64,000 nucleotides of DNA from contig NZ_RXOF01000001.1 of NCBI RefSeq assembly GCF_003970915.1, positions 496,001-560,000 of the forward strand, written 5' to 3'. This document shows, piece by piece, positions 7,353-17,432 of the stretch. A model generated the notes under the pieces. That model saw only the letters and a list, made by a program, of their open reading frames with translations, had not been told where the DNA came from and ran no database searches. How positions within the stretch are numbered: the first letter of the stretch is position 1; each line of letters opens with the position of its first letter. Both the position numbers and the translations under genes were made by a program. The stretch comes from Hymenobacter gummosus. GTDB taxonomy: Bacteria; Bacteroidota; Bacteroidia; Cytophagales; Hymenobacteraceae.

Positions 7353-10300
7353 TTAATACTCGGCGAGGACCGGCGGACGGGCGGCGGATACCTCTTCTTC
7401 ATCGACGACCCTGCTGACGTTGGCGTCGGGGTCCTGGCCGGTGAGGCGGGCCCGCACCAACTCGTTGATGAGGTACATGACCGGCACCACCACCAGGGTG
7501 ATGAGCGTGGCGAAAGCCAGGCCGAAGATGATGGTCCAGGCTAGCGGGCCCCAGAACACCACCGACTCGCCGCCAATGAAGAAGTGCGGGTTGCCGGACG
7601 CAAACAGCTCGTAGAAGTCCACATTCAGGCCGATAGCCAGCGGAATCAGGCCCAGAATGGCCGCCGTCGCCGTGAGGATAACGGGGTTCAGGCGGGTGCG
7701 GCCGGCCGTTACCAGGGCCTCACGCAGGGGCATGCCCTGGGCGCGCAGGATGTCGGTGAATTCCACGAGCAGAATGCCGTTCTTCACCACGATACCCGCC
7801 AGGGCTACGACCCCAACGCCGGTCATTACAATACTGATTTTCATGCCCGTGGCGGCCAGACCCAGGCACACGCCCGTAACCGAGAAGATGATTTCGGACA
7901 GGATGATAAATGTCTTGCTCACGGAGTTGAACTGCGTGACCAGAATCATGAAAATCAGGCCTATGCTCAGCAGGCCAGCCACGCCCAGAAAGTCCTGGGT
8001 TTCCTGCTGGTCCTCGGAGGCGCCGCCCATGCGCACGGAGTAGCCGGCAGGCGTAGGGTAGGCCTTCAGGGCGCGGTCGATTTCGGCCACCACGTCGGGC
8101 GCGGTGTAGCCCCCGAGCACGTTGGAGGAGATGGTAATGACTTTCTTCAGGTCCTTGCGCTTGATGCCACCGTAGGTGTTGCCGTACTCCACGTCGGCCA
8201 CGGCCGAGATGGGCACCTGGCGCATCTGGCCGGTGGCGTCGCGGAAGGTCAGGCGGGAGTTCAGGATGGCGTCCACGTCGTCGCGGTAGGGCTTGGCGTA
8301 GCGCACCTGGATGGGGTACTCGTCGTCGGGGGTCTTGAACTTGCTGGCCTCCGAGCCGAAGATGGCCGTGCGCACTTCCAGGCCGATTTGAGCGGTGCTC
8401 AGCCCCTCGCGGTTGGCCCGCTGCCGGTCGATGTTGACGGCAATTTCGGGGTTGCGGTCCTCCAAGTTAGTGCGCAGGTCCTCAATGCCGGGGATACGCA
8501 GCGAGTCCACGTAGCGCTCCACTTTCTTGCTCAGCTTGGCCAGCTGCTGGTAGTCGTCGCCGGCTACCTCGATGGCAATGGCCTTGCCCTGGGGCGGACC
8601 GTTCTGCTCCTGGTCCACGGCCACTTCGGCGCCGGGAATGCCCTTCACCACCTCGCGGATTTTGTCCTTGTAGGTGCTGGTAGCCGGGCCGGTCCGCTCG
8701 CTGAACTCTTTGAAGGCCACGGCTACCTTGCCCAGGTGCGACTGGGCGGTGCGGGCCGCGTCCTGCGGGTCGTCGGCGCCGATGGCCACGTTGCTAATCA
8801 CCGATTCTACGTCGGGGTTGTTGCGGCCGATGACGCTGTAGATCCGCTGCTCCAGCACCCGGGTGATGCTGTCGGTAATGGCCACCTTGGTGCCCACCGG
8901 CATGCGCAGGTAGGTGTAGATGAATTTCGGGTCGCCCTGGGGGAAAAACTCCACCTGGGGCTTGCGCAGGCCGACGGCCACGAAGCCGAAGATCAGCAGG
9001 CCTACCATGCCGACCATGATGCCCACCTGGCGCCACTTGGAGCCGTGCACGGCCCAGCCCACCAGGCGGCCGTAGGCGTTCTGGAAGGCGGGCAACACCC
9101 GCGTCTGGAAGCCGGCAATCCAGCGGTAGAACAGGAATTGGTCGAGGGCGGCAAACACGGCCAGGAACACGAACAGGTTGCCCACGAACAAGGAACCGAA
9201 CAAGTAACCCAGCAGTGCAATGCCCATCAGCACGCCCATCACGGTGAGAAAGCCGCGGCTCAGGCGGGACTTCTTAACCTCCGCTTCGCCGTGGTGGTCT
9301 TCGCGCGCCATGAATGATACGGCAAACACCGGGTTGATGATGAAGGCCACCACCAGCGAGGACATCAGCGTGACAATGAGCGTGATGGGCAGGTAGAACA
9401 TGAACTCGCCGATGATGCCCGGCCAGAACGCCAGCGGCACGAACGGGGCCACGGTGGTGAGCGTACCGGCCAACACCGGCACAAACACTTCGCCGGCCGC
9501 GTACTTGGCGGCCTGGGCCGTGCTCAGCTCGGGGTGCTCGTGCAGAATGCGGTGGGTATTTTCGATGACGACGATGGCGTCGTCGACCACGATGCCCAAG
9601 GCCAGCAGGAAGGAGAAGAGCACAATCATGTTCAGCGAGAAGCCGAGCATGGGCATCATCAGGAAGGCCAGGAACATGGAAATCGGCACCGACAGGCCCA
9701 CGAATAGGGCGTTGGTGGTGCCCATGAAGAACATCAGAATCAGCGTCACGAGGATGAAGCCGATAACGATGGTGTTGATCAGGTCGTGGAGCGTGACGCG
9801 GGTGTCGTTGGAGGTGTCGCCGGTGATGGTGATGTTCAGCTCCTGCGGCACCGAGGCCCGGGAGTCCTTCACAATCTGCTGAATCTTATCGGAGGCATCG
9901 ATGAGGTTTTCCCCGCTGCGCTTGATGACGTTGAGCGTCACGGCGGGCTTGCCGTCGAGGCGGGCGTAGGATTCGCGGTCCTTGAACGCGTCTTCCACCG
10001 TGGCAATGTCGCCGAGGCGGATGTCGGCCCCGTTCATGTTCTTGACGCGGATGTCGGCAATGTCGGCGGCGCGGGCGTACTGGCCGGCCACGCGCACGGC
10101 GCGCTTCTGGGCGCCTACTTCCACCGAGCCGCCCGAGATGGTGAGGTTTTCGGACTGGATGGCGCGGCTCACGTCGTTGAAGCCCAGGCGGGCGGCCTGC
10201 ATCTTGTACAGGTCCACGTCCACGTTGACCTGCTGCTCCAGCGCCCCCACAATATCAACGCGGCTGATTTCGGGCAGGGCTTCGATTTTATCCTGGAAGT

Positions 10301-10796
10301 CGTCGGCCTGCTTCTTGAGCTGGCTCAGCGGCAGGTTGCCGCTGAGGTTGATGTTCATGATGGGAAACTCCGAGAAGCTCACTTCCTGCACCGAAGGCGG
10401 CGTGGGCAGGTCGTTGGGCAGCTCGTTGCGGGCTTTGTCCACCGCGTCCTTGATGAGCTGCTTGGCATACTGCACGTCCACGTTGGTGTTGAATTCCACG
10501 TCGATGACGGAATAGTCCTGGTTGGAGGTGGAGTTGATTTTCTTCACCCCGTTCACCGACTTGATTTCCTTCTCGATCTGGCGCGTGACCAGGTTCTCCA
10601 TGTCGGAAGGGGAAATGCCCGGGTAGATGGTGGCCACGATGATGCGCGGCACCACGATGTCGGGGAAGTTCTCCTTCTGGAGCTTGACATAGGTGAATAT
10701 CCCCGCGATGGTAATAATCAGCGTGAGGATGTAGATGCTGGTCTTGTTGTCGATAGACCAGCTGGTAGGCTTGAATTCTTTCTGGACGTCCTGCAT
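7353..10796 (-). CDS. RND efflux transporter permease
   Basis: This encodes 1147 residues, about 100 more than AcrB. It has the full RND layout: TM1 (YILTLIITIAGIFTYV), a first periplasmic loop with PGISPSDMENLVT, the TM4 proton-relay motif GIVVDDAIVVIEN near residue 400, and the TM10 Lys motif GIVVKNGILLVEF near residue 1005. An extra segment at about residues 490-600 adds two hydrophobic helices between the halves, which accounts for much of the extra length. It would be the inner-membrane pump of a tripartite exporter with the adjacent adaptor and TolC genes. The substrate cannot be predicted. Confidence 0.95.
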   Translation of the reverse strand: MQDVQKEFKPTSWSIDNKTSIYILTLIITIAGIFTYVKLQKENFPDIVVPRIIVATIYPGISPSDMENLVTRQIEKEIKSVNGVKKINSTSNQDYSVIDVEFNTNVDVQYAKQLIKDAVDKARNELPNDLPTPPSVQEVSFSEFPIMNINLSGNLPLSQLKKQADDFQDKIEALPEISRVDIVGALEQQVNVDVDLYKMQAARLGFNDVSRAIQSENLTISGGSVEVGAQKRAVRVAGQYARAADIADIRVKNMNGADIRLGDIATVEDAFKDRESYARLDGKPAVTLNVIKRSGENLIDASDKIQQIVKDSRASVPQELNITITGDTSNDTRVTLHDLINTIVIGFILVTLILMFFMGTTNALFVGLSVPISMFLAFLMMPMLGFSLNMIVLFSFLLALGIVVDDAIVVIENTHRILHEHPELSTAQAAKYAAGEVFVPVLAGTLTTVAPFVPLAFWPGIIGEFMFYLPITLIVTLMSSLVVAFIINPVFAVSFMAREDHHGEAEVKKSRLSRGFLTVMGVLMGIALLGYLFGSLFVGNLFVFLAVFAALDQFLFYRWIAGFQTRVLPAFQNAYGRLVGWAVHGSKWRQVGIMVGMVGLLIFGFVAVGLRKPQVEFFPQGDPKFIYTYLRMPVGTKVAITDSITRVLEQRIYSVIGRNNPDVESVISNVAIGADDPQDAARTAQSHLGKVAVAFKEFSERTGPATSTYKDKIREVVKGIPGAEVAVDQEQNGPPQGKAIAIEVAGDDYQQLAKLSKKVERYVDSLRIPGIEDLRTNLEDRNPEIAVNIDRQRANREGLSTAQIGLEVRTAIFGSEASKFKTPDDEYPIQVRYAKPYRDDVDAILNSRLTFRDATGQMRQVPISAVADVEYGNTYGGIKRKDLKKVITISSNVLGGYTAPDVVAEIDRALKAYPTPAGYSVRMGGASEDQQETQDFLGVAGLLSIGLIFMILVTQFNSVSKTFIILSEIIFSVTGVCLGLAATGMKISIVMTGVGVVALAGIVVKNGILLVEFTDILRAQGMPLREALVTAGRTRLNPVILTATAAILGLIPLAIGLNVDFYELFASGNPHFFIGGESVVFWGPLAWTIIFGLAFATLITLVVVPVMYLINELVRARLTGQDPDANVSRVVDEEEVSAARPPVLAEY

Positions 10797-10978
10797 GACC
10801 GAGTGGCCTCACCTCCTAGTCCCCCGGCAGCGGGGGCACTAGCGCTAAATAGTTAGGACTAGCTGGGCTAGGAGGCGGAGGTTGGTTGAAGTGTGAAAAG
10901 CAGTGACAGGCTTTTTTAACTGACTAGAGCTAGAACTAGCCCCCCCCGCTCCGGCGGGAGCGGGGGCTGAGGGTGCGG
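10797..10978. other. gap between adaptor and pump genes with two GC-rich hairpins
   Basis: No gene is seen. One hairpin pairs CTAGTCCCCCG (10816-10826) with CGGGGGCACTAG (10831-10842). A larger imperfect pair, CCTC..CCTCCTAG and CTAGGAGGCGGAGG, encloses it (10807-10881). A second hairpin at 10938-10968 pairs runs of C with runs of G. The words CTAGG and GACTAG recur. These could attenuate pump transcription relative to the upstream adaptor. There is no clean T-run. Confidence 0.5.
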
Positions 10979-12204
<1,226 letters not shown>

Positions 12205-12207
<3 letters not shown>

Positions 12208-13878
12208 CTTTTTCGTCTGGTTGTACAGCTCGCCGGTGGCTTTGTCGCGGTCCACTTTGGCTACCAGCACGTCGTAAAGGGCGGCGTAGTAGTTGGTCTG
12301 GGCCGAGCGCAAATCGGTTTCGGCGGTAATGACTTCCAGGTTCGAGCCTACGCCCTCCTGAAACTTGATGCGCGACACGCGGGCCACGTCGGTAGCCAAG
12401 TCCAGGTTGGCTTTCTGGTTGTCGAGCACGTCCAGGGCGTTGACCAGCGTGGTGCGGCTTTGCGCGTCCTGCAGGTCGATGCTCTGGCGCAGCGTCTCAA
12501 AGCCGCGCTCAATCGTCTGCTGCTGAATGCGGGCCTGCTGCACCTGGTACTTGCGGCGGAAGCCGTCGAACACCGGAATCTGCAGGCTCAGGCCCACGTT
12601 GCCGAAGCCAAACCAGTTCTGGTTCGGAAAGCCGTTGCCGTCGCGCGAGTTCGGGCCGCGGAAGGCAAACAGGTTGCCGGGGTTAGCGGCCGAGCCATTG
12701 AAACCGTAGGCGGCCGTAGCCACAAGGCGCGGGTAGGCGCCGGCGCGGCGGTTGGCCAGGTCGAGGCCGGCCAGGGCCTGCTGGGTTTCCAGGGTGCTGA
12801 ACTCAATGCGGTTGTTGTAGTTGAAGGCCGCGGCGGCCTGGGGCGGCCGGGCGCCGGTCAGGGCCGTCTGCTGGTCCTGGCGGGCCTGGTCGGCGCCGTT
12901 GCCGGTCGGGGCCGGGGTAGTGGGCACGCCGCCGAGGGCCGGGTCGCCGCCGCCGGTGGCGAAGTTGGCCGAGCCCAGGCGCTGGCGCAGGGCCGAGGCA
13001 TCCACCAGGGCGCCGTCTAGCTGGTCGCTCAGCACCACGGCCTGGTCCTGGGGCAGGCCCATCTGGAACTTCAGCAGGGCCACGCTCAACTCGGTCAGGC
13101 GCTGGGCTTTCTGCTGCTCCACCACCAGGTTGTTGCGCTGCACGCGCAGGCGGTCCACGTCGAGCTTTTCCACGAAGCCTTCCTTGAAGGTGGCGTTGGT
13201 CTGGTACAAGAGCGTGTCGAGGCGCTGCACGTTGCGGGCCAGCAGCGCCAGGCGGGCGCGGGCCACCAGCGTGCTGTAGTAGGCCTTCTGCACCTGCTCT
13301 ACCACGTCGATTTCGGCCTGCTGAGTCTGCTTCTTGGCCAGGTCTTCGTACACCTTAGCGGCCTTGAGGCCAATCAGATACGAGCCATCGAACAGCAGCT
13401 GCGACACCGAGGCGCTGGTGTTGCCGGCCCACTGCAGGCCGAACGCCAGGGCCTGGGGCGGCACCGGAGCCCGCTCTACCTGCACCTGCTGCAGATTCAC
13501 GCTCTGCCCGCCCTGGGCGGCGGCTACGTCGGCACCGGTGAGCTGGGTGGCGGTGGAGCCCCCGAAGGCGCCCACGTCCACCAGGGACTTCTGCAGCTTG
13601 AAGTTGTCGGCCAGGTTGGCGGCCACGTTCACCTGCGGCAGGCCCGCCGAGCGGATTTCGCCGACGCGGGCGTGGGCCGTCTGCTCACCCAGGCGGGTGG
13701 CCAGCAGCGAAGACTTGTTTTTCAGGGCGTAGTCGACGGCCTGCTGCAGGCTGAGCGACATGGGTACACCCGAGGCAACGGGGGCCTGGCCCGGAGCCGG
13801 CGTCTGAGCGAGCATTTCGTGCAGGCCCAGGAAGCCCAAGGCTGCCAGTAGCAGCAATAGGCGAACCGCTTTTTTCAT
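12205..13878 (-). CDS. TolC family outer-membrane efflux protein
   Basis: This encodes 557 residues with a signal peptide, MKKAVRLLLLLAALGFLGL, cleaved near MLAQ. The two-repeat OEP pattern is visible. The first repeat begins LSLQQAVDYALKNKSSLLATRL and the second half contains NVGLSLQIPVFDGFRRKYQVQQ. Long helices with heptad character run between them. A Pro/Gly/Thr-rich insertion at about residues 310-350 (GGVPTTPAPTGNG) is larger than in E. coli TolC. It forms the outer-membrane channel of the operon. Confidence 0.93.
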
Positions 13879-13911
13879 AGCGAAACGAATGGTGAGAGCG
13901 TAGTGGGGGAG

Positions 13912-14526
13912 TTAGTCCTGTTCCGTCAGCTGACGGTACTGGTTGATCAGGCGGTGCCCCTGCAGGGTGCAAATGCCGTAGAGAAAGTGCTCGATGGTGA
14001 CCGTGTGCAGCCGCTGCAAGTCGAAGTGCTTGGGCGAGAAGACGTTCGGATCGAACATCAGCTGAATTTCGGCTAGTCGCAGCCGGGCCAGCACTTCCAC
14101 GTCGAGGTCGGCCCGGAACACGCCCTCGGCAATGCCGCGGTTCAGGTTCTCGACGATTTTCTGCAGGATGAACGTGTTTTTGTGCTGCTCAAACAGCGCC
14201 CAGGCCTCGGGGTAGTACTTCTGCAGCTCGTGGAAGATGCTGGGGTTGATGCCCGCCAGCATGGTCTTGTGCCACTGCATCAGGTTGTAGTTCTCCTCCA
14301 GGGCGTTGGCGCCGGTCGTAAACACCACCTCGCAGTTCGATTCTTCCTGCGTCAGGTGCTGTTGCATGGTGGCCAGCACAATCTGGTCTTTGTTATCGAA
14401 CCATTTGTAAAGGGTCTTTTTCGACATGCCGAGCCGGGCAGCAATGTCATCCATCGAGACGCTGCGGATGCCGTTGCGCATGAATAGCTCGACGGCAGCC
14501 TGCATAATCCGGTCCTTGGTTTCCAT
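13912..14526 (-). CDS. TetR/AcrR family transcriptional regulator
   Basis: This encodes 204 residues from ATG 14526 (METKDRIMQAAVELFMRNG). The N-terminal helix-turn-helix spans about residues 5-50, with the signature VSMDDIAARLGMSKKTLYKWFDNKDQI split over two helices. The rest is a helical ligand-binding domain of unknown specificity. It is the first gene of the efflux operon and ends 33 bases before tolC. It probably represses its own operon through the palindrome in the promoter (14549-14576). Confidence 0.93.
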   Translation of the reverse strand: METKDRIMQAAVELFMRNGIRSVSMDDIAARLGMSKKTLYKWFDNKDQIVLATMQQHLTQEESNCEVVFTTGANALEENYNLMQWHKTMLAGINPSIFHELQKYYPEAWALFEQHKNTFILQKIVENLNRGIAEGVFRADLDVEVLARLRLAEIQLMFDPNVFSPKHFDLQRLHTVTIEHFLYGICTLQGHRLINQYRQLTEQD

Positions 14527-14536
14527 ACTCACGCCA

Positions 14537-14544
14537 CAAAGGTA
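14537..14544 (-). promoter_or_regulatory. -7 promoter box of the efflux operon
   Basis: The minus strand reads TACCTTTG ten bases before the tetR-like ATG. A TTTG (complement of CAAA at 14567-14570) lies 22 bases upstream as a possible -33 element. Transcription from it would give an almost leaderless mRNA. Confidence 0.65.
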
Positions 14545-14548
14545 CAAC

Positions 14549-14576
14549 GGAAACTTTCGATGTCTCCAAAGTTTCC
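14549..14576. promoter_or_regulatory. candidate TetR operator
   Basis: A perfect 9-bp inverted repeat (GGAAACTTT and AAAGTTTCC) with a 10-base spacer lies between and over the presumed -33 and -7 elements. The 28-bp span is typical of TetR operators. Its position suggests autorepression. Confidence 0.65.
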
Positions 14577-14739
14577 ATTAGTTTTTTTTGCAGACATAAT
14601 CATGTTGTTGAGGGTTCCCGCGGCGGCTTCGCCCGGGCAGACGCAGAGCCCGCCCGAATACTTTATCGGAGTAGATTAATTTTTATCACCCGGACGTCGC
14701 GGGCCGGGCCGGCATGTGGCCCCGGCTTGCATCAGCGCC

Positions 14740-15954
14740 CTACGAGTACGCGGCATCGTGTTCGTAATCCGGTAGTTGCAGGTTATTGTCCGGCTCGCGC
14801 TCCGGCCGGTTAAACCACGCGCTGATGGCCGCCACGGGCTTGCTGGCCAGCACGGCGGCCACTTTGTTGAGGACGGCCACCCCCAGTCGGCTGCTCGGGT
14901 ACACCAGCGCCGGCGTACCCGGTGGCAGCTCCTGGGCCGCCTCCACGAAGGGCCGTAGCCGCTGCTCGTAGGCGGTAAAAGCTTGCTGGTGGTCTTCGGG
15001 GTGGCGGGCCAGCTCACCGGCCAGCACGTAGGCGCCCACCAGGGCCAGGGTGGTACCCATGCCGGTAATCGGCGAGGGGCAGTAACCGGCGTCGCCCAGC
15101 AGGGCGTAGCGGCCGTGCGTCCAGCGCGGCGCCCGCACCTGGCTCACGGCGTCGAAGTACAGGTCGGGGTCGTCGTCGAGGGCGGCGAGGAGGCGCGGGG
15201 CTTCCCAGCCGGCGCCGGCCAGCTTCTCGCGCAGCACCTGCCGCTGCTCGTCGGGCGAGAGGTGCTGGTAGGCATCCTCGTCGCCCAAGAAGTTGAAGGA
15301 GGCCCGGGTGGTGCCCTTGTTGTCGGGCCGTAGCAGCAGCACCCGCGAATCGGGGGCGTTGTACCAGCGGGCCCAGTCGGTATCGGTGCCGGCCCGCGGG
15401 ATGGTGAGGTAGCAGGTGTACAGGCCCAGAAACTTGATGTCGGGCTCGTCGCCGAACATGAGCTGCCGGGTGGCCGAGCGCAGGCCGTCGGCGGCCACCA
15501 CCAGATCGTACGCCTCGGTGCGGCCGTCGGCCAGCGTCACCCGCACCGCCTCGGCCTGCTCCGAGAGGCCCACGATGTGGGTGCCAAACTGGTAGCGCAC
15601 CGCCTCCTTGGTGGCATTGTAGAGAATCTGCACCAGGTCGCCGCGCAGAATTTCCAGCTCGCTGGTCAGGCCGTTGGGGTTGTCCTTGGGGAAGCTGGCC
15701 TCCACCTCATTGTCCTCGTTCACGAACTGCACGCCGACCTCCCCGGTGTTGGCCGCCTTGATGGCTTCTTCGAGGCCCATTTTCACCGCTACCTGCCGCC
15801 CGGCGCCCTTCACGTCGATGTTTTGCCCGCCGTAGCGGGGCGCCGGGGCACGCTCCACCACCGTCACCTCGAAGCCGTAGCGCTGCAGCCAGTAGGCCAG
15901 CGCGGGGCCGGCAATGCTGGCGCCGGCTATCAGAATTTTCTTGTTCGGGTTCAT
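14740..15954 (-). CDS. FAD-dependent monooxygenase (TetX/PHBH-like)
   Basis: This encodes 404 residues from ATG 15954. The N-terminal FAD Rossmann motif is KILIAGASIAGPALAYWLQ, ending in an acidic strand, VTVVERAP. A central DLVVAADGLRSATR corresponds to the DG motif. YALLGDAGYCPSPITGMGTT is the second FAD-ribose motif (GD). These class A flavoprotein monooxygenases hydroxylate aromatic or antibiotic substrates. The divergently placed MarR gene suggests that a phenolic or drug-like compound induces it. A specific substrate, such as tetracycline, cannot be assigned from the sequence. Confidence 0.9.
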   Translation of the reverse strand: MNPNKKILIAGASIAGPALAYWLQRYGFEVTVVERAPAPRYGGQNIDVKGAGRQVAVKMGLEEAIKAANTGEVGVQFVNEDNEVEASFPKDNPNGLTSELEILRGDLVQILYNATKEAVRYQFGTHIVGLSEQAEAVRVTLADGRTEAYDLVVAADGLRSATRQLMFGDEPDIKFLGLYTCYLTIPRAGTDTDWARWYNAPDSRVLLLRPDNKGTTRASFNFLGDEDAYQHLSPDEQRQVLREKLAGAGWEAPRLLAALDDDPDLYFDAVSQVRAPRWTHGRYALLGDAGYCPSPITGMGTTLALVGAYVLAGELARHPEDHQQAFTAYEQRLRPFVEAAQELPPGTPALVYPSSRLGVAVLNKVAAVLASKPVAAISAWFNRPEREPDNNLQLPDYEHDAAYS

Positions 15955-16080
15955 CGGAGGAGGCGGTTTTTTTGGTCGGCGGTACGGGGCGGCAATAGAG
16001 TCTGGCGTTGGAGCCCGCGGTGTGGGGCGCGGCCAACGCGTATTTTTGGGCTGAAGCCGTAGCCGGATCAGCCAGCGCAA

Positions 16081-16100
16081 ATACAACGATATCGTAGTAT
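16081..16100. promoter_or_regulatory. candidate MarR operator palindrome
   Basis: The half-sites ATACAACGAT and ATCGTAGTAT form a 20-bp palindrome with one mismatched pair. It lies in the 186-bp divergent promoter region of the monooxygenase and MarR genes. The size and symmetry fit MarR-family operators. Confidence 0.6.
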
Positions 16101-16140
16101 ATTTTGTTTTTAGCTACGGAAATAAAATTCAGCTTTCTGC

Positions 16141-16770
16141 ATGTCTACGCCGTCCGCCGTGCCCCTGCTCACCGAATGGGAGCGTTTTTGCGCCGAGCAT
16201 CCGCAGGGCGACCTGCGCGAGTTTGCCATCTGGCTGCTCACCCACCTCGACCCGCTCCGGGCTAGCCCGCCGCCCCCCGCAGAGGCGGAGGCGCAGCTGC
16301 AGGCCGGGCAGCGGGTGCTGGAGGCCTACACCCTCGACGACGACTTCCTGGCCTGGTTTTTTGCCGGCCGGCTCACCCGCTACGTGCGCTTCTACACCAA
16401 GCCCATCATGGCCGAGCACGGCTTTGCCGGCCCCGACGAATTCCTGTTTCTGGCCCTGATCGGGGAAATGGACCGGCCGACCAAAAAGGAGGTCTGCGCC
16501 GCCAACGTGACCGACCTCACCACCGGCATGGACATTCTGCGCCGGCTGCAGCGCCGCGGGCTGATCCAGGAAACGCCCGACGAGCGGGACGCCCGCGCCA
16601 AGCGCCTCTCCCTCACCGAGCAGGGCGCCCAGGTGGTGCGCCAGGTGTACGAGCAGTTGGAGCAGATGCCCCAGGTGGTGCTGGCCGACCTCGACGCGCC
16701 CGACCGCCAGCACCTGCTGCGCACCCTGCGCTACCTCAATAACTACCACTTCCAGTTCTACCGCCCCTGA
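16141..16770 (+). CDS. MarR family transcriptional regulator
   Basis: This encodes 209 residues, about 60 longer than typical MarR, the extra length being N-terminal. The winged helix occupies about residues 110-175. It contains KKEVCAANVTDLTTGMDILRRLQRRGLI and the wing ETPDERDARAKRLSLTEQG, with the conserved D-x-R-D and R-x-L-x-LT residues. It is divergent from the flavin monooxygenase and shares a 20-bp palindrome with it, so it is the likely local repressor. Confidence 0.9.
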   Translation: MSTPSAVPLLTEWERFCAEHPQGDLREFAIWLLTHLDPLRASPPPPAEAEAQLQAGQRVLEAYTLDDDFLAWFFAGRLTRYVRFYTKPIMAEHGFAGPDEFLFLALIGEMDRPTKKEVCAANVTDLTTGMDILRRLQRRGLIQETPDERDARAKRLSLTEQGAQVVRQVYEQLEQMPQVVLADLDAPDRQHLLRTLRYLNNYHFQFYRP

Positions 16771-16853
16771 GGTCAGCGGCCCGCCTGCGTTGTACCTTGC
16801 AAGCCCGGTGCCCCACTCACCTTTTCACCAGCTCACCATTTCCCTACTGACTC

Positions 16854-17333
16854 ATGCGCATCCGTACCGGCTTCGGCTACGACGTTCACCAGCTTCAGGA
16901 AGGCCTGCCGTTCTGGCTCGGCGGCATCCAGGTACCGCACACCCACGGCGCCCTCGGCCACTCCGACGCCGACGTGCTCATCCACGTCATCTGCGACGCC
17001 TTGCTGGGCGCGGCCAACCTGCGCGACATCGGCTTCCACTTCCCCGACACCGACCCGCAGTACAAGGGCATCGACTCCAAGCGCCTGCTGCGCGAGGTGG
17101 TGCGCCTGCTGCGCGAGCGGGGCTACGAGATTGGCAACATCGACTCGACCATCTGCCTGGAGAAGCCCAAGGTGAACCCGCACATTCCGGAAATGCAGCG
17201 CGTGCTGGCCGAGGTGATGGGAATCGATGCGGACGACGTGAGCATCAAGGCCACTACCACCGAGAAGCTGGGCTTCGTGGGCCGGCGCGAGGGCGTGGCG
17301 GCTTACGCCGCGGTGCTCATCACCAAAGCCTGA
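16854..17333 (+). CDS. ispF: 2-C-methyl-D-erythritol 2,4-cyclodiphosphate synthase
   Basis: This encodes 159 residues, the standard IspF length. The metal ligands are visible in GYDVHQL (Asp and His, residues 8 and 10) and in ALGHSDADVLIHVICDALLG (His near 42). The IspF signature GFHFPDTDPQYKGIDS and the C-terminal KATTTEKLGFVGRREG are intact. The enzyme cyclises CDP-methylerythritol phosphate in the MEP isoprenoid pathway. A -7-like TACCTTGC lies about 53 bases upstream. Confidence 0.97.
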   Translation: MRIRTGFGYDVHQLQEGLPFWLGGIQVPHTHGALGHSDADVLIHVICDALLGAANLRDIGFHFPDTDPQYKGIDSKRLLREVVRLLRERGYEIGNIDSTICLEKPKVNPHIPEMQRVLAEVMGIDADDVSIKATTTEKLGFVGRREGVAAYAAVLITKA

Positions 17334-17432
17334 TTCGGACGGCAACCCCGGGCGCTCGGAGGGCGTCCTTCGCTCCTACACTCACTCACCACCACAACCA
17401 GCTGCCCCTGGCGGGGCGGCCTCTTCCTGCTT

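Noticed and set aside
14740-15954. Naming the flavin monooxygenase tetX
   Set aside because: The FAD motifs are shared by many class A monooxygenases. Nothing visible fixes tetracycline as the substrate.
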